Assembly: GCA_039545315.1 (NCBI GenBank)
Contig: BCIM01000006.1
Coordinates: forward strand, 124,001-188,000
DNA: 64,000 nucleotides
Origin: Kondoa malvinella
Lineage: Eukaryota > Basidiomycota > Agaricostilbomycetes > Agaricostilbales > Kondoaceae
Direction of reading: 5' to 3'
In this document: one piece after another, positions 56,001-64,000 of the stretch
Position numbering within the stretch: position 1 is the stretch's first letter
Layout: every line of letters begins with the position of its first letter
Translations under genes and position numbers: made by a program
The notes under the pieces: model-generated
Seen by the model: the letters and a program-made list of their open reading frames with translations, nothing else
The model's database searches: none
What the model was told of the DNA's origin: nothing

Positions 56001-58597
56001 AAGCCTTTCTGAACCATCTCGGTATGTAAATGGTTCAAGACTCGCTTGACCGCACCAATGCTGCTCTCCGAGTCGTACTTGACTTGTTCGTACTTTCTTG
56101 CCTCGCCGACGACATCGAGCAGCTTGCCATAGAAATCGTCGAAACCTTTGCTGGATCCGACGGAAGAACCGCAAAAGGAGACCAAAGCACCGAGGGCGAG
56201 GGCACTCTCGGCGGTCTGCTTAAAGTTGGGCGCTTCATTGTCATGCGTGCAGTCCATCATAAAAGCATGAGGTTTTGAGCCTTGAAGCGGCTGAATGACG
56301 CAATCGGTCTCTTTGCCCTTGTACATGATCTTGTTCTTCTCGGCGAGACAGTCACCAGCCATTGAGCCTACGAGAAATCAGCACATACGATAAGGCGGAA
56401 TTTAAGGGACAGACCGATTGGCTTGTCGATACCGTAAATGTACAACAGCCTGCTAAGGTCTTTCGGGTCATTCCCATTCATAGCCTCACGGATCAAGCTG
56501 TTCAAGCCCAACCTCTTAGTAATGTGCACATCTCTCTCCTCACTTCCGGAAAACAGCTCAGCGCAAATGTAGAGGTTTGGGTTGACGCTTCTGGCGACAT
56601 CGAGTAACTTTTCGCCCACATGTACTGGAGTCGAATGACAATTGTCGATACGGAAACCATGAAAGACTTTGGCCATGCTGACAACATAGTTTTCCATGTG
56701 CTTCCAGAGGAATGGCGAGTCGGCTTCACTCTTTCCGAAACGGAGCTTGACACAATCGCCCCATGAAATGACTTCTCTTCTAGTGTAGACGCGAGAAGTA
56801 GGTCCAGCAAAGTCAATGAGCGGGTCACCATTCCAGATCCATCCATTATTGGCAACATACAGTGATCGTGGGTCGTGTTTTGAAGTGCGCGAGTTTGAAG
56901 GAATCTTGGTGAAGAAGTTGTCCCACAGAGGTGCTTCCGCAGTGACTGGACCGAGTTTGGGTCCATGAGGTTCGAGACGCTGGAATTTCGGTCGACCAAA
57001 GCAGTTCTCGGCAATGGCTTGAACGTCGCTGTTGTAGACTTTGTAGCGGTCGACATTGAGGTCATCGAGGATCTTGCCGAATTGACTGGCGGCGTTCTCA
57101 GTGTCGTTACCAACTTTGGTGTCTAGAAGCTTGCTAATGAAAGCGCATGCCATTGGCAAGTTGACGCGAACAGTGCTTCGACCTGCTAGTTGCTGCCAAG
57201 TAGCAGGGAGGCAAAGACTGGCGAAGAGCTGAACCATGTCGGCACGAGACAAAGATTTGGGATCTTGGTCAATGGTGGGCATTGGCTGAGGTTTCGGCGC
57301 TACTGGCTCTGCCTTAGCCGTGCCATTAACACCGTTGACGGACTTGTTCTTGTTCTTACTGTTCTTACGGGTTGGCTGAGGACGCGCAGGAGGAGCGAGA
57401 GCAGCTGGAGCTGAAGATGGAGAATTGGTTTGGTTCCATGCTTTGGTGAAAGCATCCTTTTCCGCAGCGACATCGAGCACATAGTATTCCCACAACTTGA
57501 GTTCAGGAATGATCTTGTCCTGCAAGACTTGAACAATCTTCTTAAGGTCTTCCTCGAACTGGATGTCGGTCGGGAGACCATGCTGAGCAAGTTCATTGGA
57601 GAACTTGAGAAGAGCTAGGTCGAGTTCCACTGCTGATTCGAGGTGAGGAGAGTTGACCATGTTGTAACCAGCTTCAGGATGATCTTGGAGCCATTCAGAG
57701 TTGTTGGCAGTGTGGTTGAGGACGACGTCGGTCATGCTGAGCAGACCATACTTCTCATAGATGTCTTTGAGAGCAGCTTGCATGATCTTTTGCTTCTCTT
57801 CAGCTTGAAGGGGTTTCTTGGATTTCAGATGAGTGAAAAGGTCATCGGCAAAGCTGAGCTGGTCAAAAGGAGAGTATGGAGAGTTGGAAGCACCGCGAGG
57901 CTGAAGAGGAGGAAAGTGAAGCATGTTGTAGCCTCTGTCGCGAGTGACTTCGAGATGAGGCGCCCATTCTTCCAAATTGCCCATCCACTTGGCAATGACG
58001 GTTTGAATGACGAGACCATCAGAAGAAATGGGGACAGTCTCCTTCAAGAGCTTGCCTCCACCTTGAGCAACAGAAAGAGGTGCGCCAGTCTTTGCGTCCA
58101 AGATTGGGGCACGCTTGACAATGTTGAGCAAAGGGTCAACGTTGAAGTAGCAATGTTCGCCAGAGAGTCTTTTGCCAGAGTCATCCTCGTGATCTACGTA
58201 GAACTGAGGCAAGTTTTGGCACATTGAAAAGAAGGAAAACACAAGGAAAGCTTACCTCGAAAACGCCTGAACGATCAACGACAATGTCGACTTCGATAGC
58301 TTTCGAAGGATCAGTGGGAAGCTCTCGCTTGTGAAACTTTGTGCGCTCAAAGACAGAACCGTCAAGAGGGTAAGAAGTGTAAAGGCAACCTTGGCGAGAA
58401 GCGGAAGAGCCAGCTTCGATAGAGATTCGAAGGACATAGGGTTCAGCTGGAGGAGGTAGGCGAACATACTACAAGGGAAAGCGAGATGAGACTTTACCAC
58501 ATATGCGAGGAGCTCAAGAGCGAATTAGACGCACGCTTCGTTCCTTTGTAGGCGAACCATTCGATTCCAAGGGGAGCTCGTAAACTTGGAGCACCAT
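53087..58597 (-). CDS. GDB1: Glycogen debranching enzyme (bifunctional)
   Basis: Has 4-alpha-glucanotransferase and amylo-1,6-glucosidase activities in the cytosol. What is seen: start [21 protein letters not shown]-terminal domain [21 protein letters not shown]13-type transferase region with [60 protein letters not shown] (catalytic Asp region), and [41 protein letters not shown]-terminal GH133-type part with [29 protein letters not shown]-type [36 protein letters not shown], and [17 protein letters not shown]... WSAS. The stop is at 53087-53089 after YSMKKEQ. A short Asn/Lys-rich insert ([15 protein letters not shown]) lies in the transferase half. Around ten introns; product about 1,550 residues. 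Confidence 0.96.
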
Positions 58598-58814
58598 GTC
58601 GGTCAGATGCTGTAGGGCGTGAAGGAGGAGTGTGGTAGAAGACGTGAGAGTGCTTGGAGCTGCACTAGCTCTTGCGACTCCAGGGCGAATGGGAAAGAGA
58701 AGTCGGACTGGTCTTTTCGCTTGTTTTGCTCATGTCTGTACCGGGACCGCGTCAAACATACGGGCAGACATCCCCCTTTATTTCTGCCTCTGTCCTTGCA
58801 ACGAGCACTCTAGC
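58598..58814. promoter_or_regulatory. Divergent promoter of GDB1 and NCS2
   Basis: 217 bp between opposing start codons, CT-rich towards NCS2 (TTTATTTCTGCCTCTGTCCT). Carries both promoters by position; no specific element is recognised. Confidence 0.45.
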
Positions 58815-60358
58815 ATGTCTTGCGGCAAGCCAGTCGACGAAGAAGACAGCCTTCCAGAGGCCAGCACTTCTAGATTTTCTAATTGCACGAGATGCAAAAG
58901 TGATGAAATTGTTATCCGATCGCAGACGACGGCCTTCTGCCAGTGCGCGGCTCTTATACTTCCAATGTGTCCTTGTCTGAGACTGCGCTTTCTCAGAGAC
59001 TGCTTCCTGAATCAATATCGCTACAAGTTCAGACGCACTTTCGCAAATGCTCGACGGGATGTCGGTGTCATAGGCAACAAGGCTCTCTTAGCCTTTTCAG
59101 GCAGCGCTTCTTCCTTGTCCGTCTCACTTTCTCTTCTCATCTCAAGCTGTATTGAGTCTGCTTTAGTGCTCTACTCAATCTTGCATTGGAGCATTTGCCC
59201 AAATCAGATACCAAAAGAGGCCCTCCTCCTCTCGTTCAATCATTGGAGTTGGTCTACGTAGACGATTCGGCACCATCTACATCATCAGCAATGTCACCAG
59301 AAGATCTCGCAACGCGCATCCAAGCCGACTACGGCCTTACCTTGCGCATACATAGACTGGAAGAACTCTTTGACTCTGTCACCACAGCTACAGATCGCTC
59401 CTCAACCAACCTGAACATCCAGGCCATTCCAGCGGACCGCACGCCTTCTGAGCATCTACAAGCTCTACTAGCACCACTTTCACCTACTTCTCGATCTTCG
59501 CTGACCGCAGCCCTTCGAAATACACTCTTACAGAAGCTAGCGACTGAAATGCAGCTCAATCTGATATTTTCCGCTGAGACTTCCACGAATTTGGCTGCGA
59601 GGACTTTGGGCGGGATAGCGCAAGGAAAAGGATTTGGTCTGGGCGAGGATATAGCTCCTGTACATCGTCTTTCAAAGGGTGAGCATCTATTTCCATCGGG
59701 CTTTCAGCTCGATTCTGATTGCTTTTTGCAGATTTGGTGCAGATGAGACCTTTAGCGACTGTGCTAGAGAACGAGATTACGCTCGGTAACAAGCTCAATG
59801 ACGTGCAAGTACCAGCTAGGCCGAGGCAAAAAGTCGACATTGGCAGTCGATCAACCAAAGCGGATATCAATGTACTTGTTGCTGGTCAGTCGAGTCTACT
59901 TCATGGTCGGTAGATACTGACTGTAGAGACAGACTTTGTTGACGGTCTACAAGAATCTTTCCCTTCGACCGTCTTTACTATATCACGAACAGCAGAGAAA
60001 CTAGGTCTGCACACGAGAAATCAGAATGCAACAGAAGTGCCCTTATGTGCTGTATGCGGTCTGTGAGTATTTTCTCACGACAAGATCAGCAATTACTAAC
60101 TGCTACAACAGACCAGCAGAAAAGGACGCCTCGAATTGGCGAGCAGCAAATGCCATTACATCCTTCTCCGCCGCACCAACAGAGGAAAAGAATGGTCTAG
60201 CCCAAGTCATCTGCTATGCCTGTCTTGTGATTCTTTCCAACCCTACAACCGCTTCCAATAGGACGGACAAGGAATTGCTGCCTTTGCCTGATGCGGTGTT
60301 GAGACGTGCAAAGATGAGGGAGGAAATTGCCGATTGTCTATTGGATGAGGATGCTTAG
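58815..60358 (+). CDS. NCS2: Cytoplasmic tRNA 2-thiolation protein 2 (Ncs2/Ctu2)
   Basis: Works with Ncs6/Ctu1 and Urm1 to thiolate wobble uridine in tRNA-Lys, -Glu and -Gln. What is seen: start MSCGKPVDEEDSLPEAS; NCTRCKSDEIVIRSQTTAFC and QDCFLNQYRYKFRRTFANAR, giving the paired CxxC motifs; ALLAFSGSASS, a degenerate PP-loop (canonical SGGxDS), as usual for Ctu2; LALEHLPKSDTKRGPPPLV; MRPLATVLENEITL; and a C-terminal CxxC-like CAVCGLPAEKDASNW...VICYACLVIL. Introns follow TTAFCQ, GSASS, HRLSK, INVLVA and CAVCG. The stop is TAG 60356-60358. Upstream in-frame ATGs are absent near the conserved start. Confidence 0.92.
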
Positions 60359-60499
60359 ACTTCGGAGCGAATGCTGGTTCGACAATGGGATTTGAAGAGC
60401 ACAATCAAGGCAGCGAAAGGTATGCATTCCATCTAATATGTTGGCGTGAGCTGATGTTCACCCTCTCAGATCATAGCTAGCTATCCTCGCCTCGCAAGA

Positions 60500-60656
60500 C
60501 TAACGACCAAACCATGCGTCTGCACGAGTAGCGCCTGCACGAGCGAGCGCATTCTTCGAGGCCTCAAGATGGTTAAGAGTAGCGCAGCAAAGTGAGCACA
60601 GGATGGAAGTAACGTACAAGCAGTGGGTAATACTTGGTGTAACTCCGCTCTTTCAT
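60500..60656 (-). CDS. 33-residue candidate small protein
   Basis: Two exons, 60618-60656 and 60500-60562, separated by a 55-nt intron (60563-60617; donor GTACGT, branch-like CTTAACC, acceptor TTGAG). Product: MKERSYTKYYPLLASKNALA then RAGATRADAWFGR, stop TAG. The balanced aromatic and charged residues and clean splice signals suggest a real micro-protein, of the size of mitochondrial complex accessory subunits, but I cannot name one. An alternative is a 79-codon unspliced frame on the same strand from 60717. An 18-bp tandem repeat overlaps its start. Confidence 0.35.
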
Positions 60657-60674
60657 GTAACTTCGCTCTTTCGC
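60639..60674. repeat. 18-bp imperfect tandem duplication
   Basis: GTAACTCCGCTCTTTCAT followed at once by GTAACTTCGCTCTTTCGC. It lies at the 5' end of the minus-strand candidate gene. Confidence 0.6.
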
Positions 60675-60942
60675 TCTTGACTGCCATCCTCAAGTCTCGA
60701 GCTCGTGCATTCGTCATCTAAAGCGCTGAAAGCAAATGTAGAGTATCACCGTGTGGTCATTTCGAGATTTCAATCTTGTATTAGCTTCTTCATTAACCGC
60801 CAGGAATAGCAAAAAGCACCCGTTCCAGGAGCTCAAGGAGACAACTTGCCATTGTTGGTTTCAGCTGGCGGTTCTGAGAATCTGAAGCCAGACACCACGA
60901 ATTGCAAGGCAACGATAGAGAGATCCTTTCTCGGGCAGAAAA

Positions 60943-62276
60943 ATGATCATGCATGGACAAACTCTCGTGGCGAGCCTCCTCAGTGATTACAAGAGTCTCT
61001 TCGTCCTTATCAGTAATGTGAATCATGGCCTTGAAGCTCCTGAACAGACGGCGGAATCGCTGCACCTATCGACTTCACAAAACGCAGATTTGGGAGGTGT
61101 GTCTTCAGAAACACTAGGGCAATGGTGTCGAGCTACGACTGGCCTAGCTGGCACACTGCGGTTGGATCGAGAGGACAGTGGTACAAAGCTCTACGTCTAC
61201 GACATGATGCCGTGTGGATACTCTTTGCTTACAGACAGTCATTCCGAGCGTCGAGTATGAGGACACTGGCAAGTCTGTTCCTGTGCGTACATGTCTCTGA
61301 CCGTCTTGGCTGTAAGTGAATGCTGCGTACAGTCAGACCCATCGAGTTCCGAGTGCGGATCTATTCCCTTCGACAGTATCAGCTCATCAATCAGACTGCC
61401 CAGACAATTTGGTATCATCTTTCATCAATGAGCCGGAGCCATCATGGCGACAGCTTCCAAGTCCCTCTCAAAGTGGCCTGCGCAAGAAACTCCTGGAGCG
61501 CGATCATACGTGTGTATTTACTGGGCTAGGTGATCCCTCTTCGGTAGAAGCGGTGCACTTTGTGAAGAAGATCCATCCTTTTTGGGTACGCTCTTCCTTG
61601 CGTTCCTAACGGGAATCAAAAGTGATCACAAACCCACAGAACCTCGTTCACATTACCTGCACGCGAGCTCATCTGCGCAAATTACCGACCTCGCTGCTCA
61701 AGCAAGTGACCAGTCTCTACGACACCTGCGTGGCTGCTCTCATATCGACTGGTTTGCGTGGTCCTTATGATGGAACAATGGCTATTGGCTTCAGTGTCGT
61801 CGGTCAATCCTTTCGCGCGATTTTCGCCCTGCTTGATGCTCGCTGTCCAGCTCGAGCAAGACCTGCAAGATCTTGATCCGGCTAAAGCCTCAATCACGCT
61901 CGAAGCGGTTCCGCTCTCAACAGATGGAACGACAATCTGTCGCATATATCGTGCCGCGAGGGATATTTGTCGGCCTCTCGAAGCGCCAAGCGAGCACTTA
62001 TCAAGTGTTCCAATCATGTCGACGACAATCTGTAGGACGCAGCCAACTCTAATTACGTACGGTAGAGAAGCAGAGGCCGAATCGTCATCAACACCAAAAG
62101 TGATTGAAGTCAGCGCTCGCCCATTTGACATTTACATCGAATTTAGGCTAGGCGCGCGCATCATGAAGCTATTCGGAACTTCGGAAGCCAAACGTATATC
62201 CCGGCTGTCTCCGCTCACTGCCAATTGCGCTCAAGCAAGAGCTGGTATGGCAAGTAGCTTCTGGGGTGCGGTTTGA
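60943..62276 (+). CDS. Poorly resolved gene with HNH-like segment
   Basis: From the ATG at 60943 a frame reads MIMHGQTLVASLLSDYKSLF to TDSHSERR; an intron with branch CTCTGAC (about 61255-61340) joins to THRVPSADLFPSTVSAHQSD and then LRKKLLERDHTCVFTGLGDP and SSVEAVHFVKKIHPFW. The CVxTG...EAxHxxxKxHxFW pattern resembles HNH nuclease domains found in basidiomycete predicted proteins. Downstream a frame with LEQDLQDLDPAKASITLEAV and FDIYIEFRLGARIMKLFGTS ends at TGA 62276. Exon joins between 61600 and 61860 could not be settled. The gene may be degenerate. Confidence 0.38.
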
Positions 62277-63085
62277 TACTTCTTCTGCTGTACATGTAAT
62301 CTCATGCGTCTTCAGTCTACCGCTCCTCATACAGTCTACGCTCAGCCTCTGTTCGGGTCATAGATAGAATCGGCACTGCAGTCCTACTTCAACTATGGCA
62401 AGCAAGCTGGCTTCAAGCCTACTGCGAGACCAAGCGGACTGCATTGAATATAGGTGAGGTTATTCTGCTTGATTCCCTCATCTTGGCGACTGGTCGACGA
62501 AGTAGCATCACCTCTCATCATCAGATATTTGTACAAGATGTATCGTAAAGCGGCGCGCTTTATATATTCGCATTCATTGTACCCGTAATTAGACATGCGA
62601 CTTTGGCAGGCTTTGCGAAGGATGACAGCGAATATTCTTGTCCAGTCTCATCCTACACATTCTTTTGTACAGGCGCGGGGGTTTCTACGCTTGACAATGC
62701 TCTTGAAAGCGCTCTCAACCATCTCAGGGTCCACGCATGTCGCTTCAACTCTCGTTCTCGTTGTAAATTCGCAAAGACCAGCTTATGGCTGCTCCACGCA
62801 CAGGGGACTGACTATTAGCAGCCATCACTACTACTACAAAGAGGAACGAGATGCTTGAACCTGGCCAACAAGGCGTAAATCAGCTCAGTCTGCAAAGGCA
62901 CCGACCCCTGTGTTGTCACTTTGCCCTAAGGACTTGTTTGGGCCTAATGCTGTCTATGTTTGCCTCTTTCTTCCTGCGCATACACTCTCTTTCTCCATTA
63001 ATCGATATCTCTGTCTAGCATAATACCGCGTCACCTCATCTTGTAGTCTGCACGCCAGAACGTCCACTCAGGAGCTTCTCGCGCC
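62277..63085. other. Intergenic region with short open frames only
   Basis: An 87-codon frame at 62595-62858 (MRLWQALRRMTANILVQSHP) and a 67-codon minus frame at 62393-62596 lack recognisable features. The last 250 bp before 63086 are CT-rich and probably form the promoter and leader of the next gene. Confidence 0.4.
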
Positions 63086-64000
63086 ATGCAGAGCTTCCCT
63101 CAATACTCTGACAGCTTTAGGCGCCCATCTCAGACTCCCAAGCCTCACTTTCAGCATGACAGCATTTCACCACGCTCACAAATCTCTTCACTGCCTTTCC
63201 TTCACAGTCTGCAGCCTGGCTCCTGGAGCGAGGACAGTCTCTTCTCTACTCAATATCAGAACCGGCCTTCCTCTGCCAATAGCGCCATAAGCAATGTTCG
63301 AGGCGCTCCGAATGAACTCAAGTCGTCGCCTGTAGCGAATCGCGAGACAGTCATCGTGAGCTTCTCCGTGCTCTTGTTCGGTCAAGCTCATGCATTTTGC
63401 CAGGTCAATGATCAATATTCCGGTATTTTGAACGACAACGCTATCGAGTCCGCTTCCAAGCATCATTTCAGCGACCGCTTTGGCCCTTCATCCTCGAACC
63501 AGCCCTTCGTTCCCACCAGTAGGTTGGCATTGAAGAGGCCTGCAGCAGCTCTCCTTCCCTCGGTCTACTTGGCTACTTCAGAGGGACAACCGCAATGGGC
63601 GTCTTACCGCCTCAACTCTACTTCATCTCCGGCTTCCCTTTCGCCATCCGCCGAATCTGCAGCTCCAAGCGATACGCCTCCTCTTGTTTGGCCAGACACT
63701 GGATCATCATACACGTCAGAAGGACCCAGCTCTCGCCAACCTTCCTACTTTTCCCTCCCAATTATGCACAACTTGTCCCCTCACGCTCATGATGATCGCA
63801 GCCGAACCTACTCTCTGCCTTCACCTGGTTTGGGATTGATGGTGGATGAGGCGGAACAGGGGCAAGGGTTGCAACAGGTTGCAAGGGATAGGGCGTCATC
63901 AGATGGAGCTAGGGACAGCTCATCGCTTCTTCAAGGCAACACTCTTTCAGCTCATGCAAGTCCTACCAACTCGCCAACCACATCGTTACCCTTCGAAGCA
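63086..64000 (+). CDS. Ser/Pro-rich protein, 5' part, cut by window end
   Basis: Start MQSFPQYSDSFRRPSQTPKP after a CT-rich leader. One intron (63357-63403, GTGAGC...CCAG) joins ANRETVI to VNDQYSGILNDNAIESASKH. The ~290 residues visible are low-complexity: SSPASLSPSAESAAPSDTPP, RSRTYSLPSPGLGLMVDEAE, NTLSAHASPTNSPTTSLPF, with several SP and TP phosphorylation-type sites. No folded domain is seen before the window ends. Such N-termini are common in fungal transcription factors and signalling proteins; the downstream sequence is needed to name it. Confidence 0.75.
   Translation, partial: MQSFPQYSDSFRRPSQTPKPHFQHDSISPRSQISSLPFLHSLQPGSWSEDSLFSTQYQNRPSSANSAISNVRGAPNELKSSPVANRETVIVSFSVLLFGQAHAFCQVNDQYSGILNDNAIESASKHHFSDRFGPSSSNQPFVPTSRLALKRPAAALLPSVYLATSEGQPQWASYRLNSTSSPASLSPSAESAAPSDTPPLVWPDTGSSYTSEGPSSRQPSYFSLPIMHNLSPHAHDDRSRTYSLPSPGLGLMVDEAEQGQGLQQVARDRASSDGARDSSSLLQGNTLSAHASPTNSPTTSLPFEA

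Noticed and set aside
1..64000. Mobile elements, terminal repeats, CRISPR arrays, gene cluster for secondary metabolism
   Set aside because: No transposase or reverse transcriptase motifs, long repeats, spaced palindromes or synthase genes were seen; the region looks like ordinary gene-dense housekeeping sequence.

Overview
The window is nuclear DNA from a filamentous or yeast-like fungus, most likely a basidiomycete. I infer this from densely packed genes, many 40-80 nt GT-AG introns with CTRAY-like branch points that break nearly every gene, CT-rich leaders before start codons, and fungal families (septin Cdc12, Ecl1 family, HSP12, Nma/Pof1, SNG1-like DUF3533, eisosome-like BAR protein). 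The species cannot be fixed from sequence alone. No rRNA, tRNA, transposon or CRISPR array was recognised. Exon joins were worked out by eye; gene ends are given from the inferred start codon to the inferred stop codon, introns included.

Layout. 1-8.2 kb, all + strand except one small gene: 3' end of ALG9 (N-glycan mannosyltransferase), a 7-TM protein of unknown role, eIF3i, a small minus-strand candidate, an unrecognised helical protein, LAS1 (rRNA ITS2 nuclease). 8.4-14.7 kb: a CRAL-TRIO (Sec14-like) gene diverging from an eisosome/BAR-like gene, then septin CDC12. 15.2-19.1 kb (minus): TCTP and GPATCH1. 19.5-23.1 kb: two convergent membrane-protein genes, DUF3533/SNG1-like and DUF4436. 23.4-24.6 kb: a small candidate gene and a beta-carbonic anhydrase. 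24.9-31.3 kb (minus): one very long gene that joins TAF2 to three bromodomains. 31.5-35.7 kb: URM1, a tiny ORF overlapping its stop codon, and a family X DNA polymerase. 36.0-39.6 kb: a small unknown gene, an ADP-ribose Nudix hydrolase diverging from a nicotinamide-nucleotide adenylyltransferase, and HSP12. 40.4-44.3 kb: a 4-TM protein and V-ATPase subunit B. 44.5-47.1 kb (minus): a protein kinase with an unrecognised N-terminal region. 47.7-51.1 kb: a group with mitochondrial roles (inner-membrane-type protein, COA6, mitochondrial GatA). 51.3-53.0 kb: an Ecl1-family zinc protein diverging from a small CxxC protein. 53.1-58.6 kb (minus): glycogen debranching enzyme. 58.8-60.4 kb: NCS2/CTU2. 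60.5-64 kb: a tiny candidate gene, a poorly resolved HNH-like gene, and the 5' part of a Ser/Pro-rich protein that runs off the window.

Functional links: URM1 (sulfur carrier) and NCS2 (tRNA thiolation) belong to one pathway and lie 27 kb apart. The Nudix and NMN adenylyltransferase genes both act on NAD/ADP-ribose metabolism and share a 174-bp promoter. COA6 and GatA both serve mitochondria and their start codons lie only 15 bp apart. The most unusual items are the TAF2-bromodomain fusion, the ATGA overlap downstream of URM1, and the near-zero head-to-head promoters.
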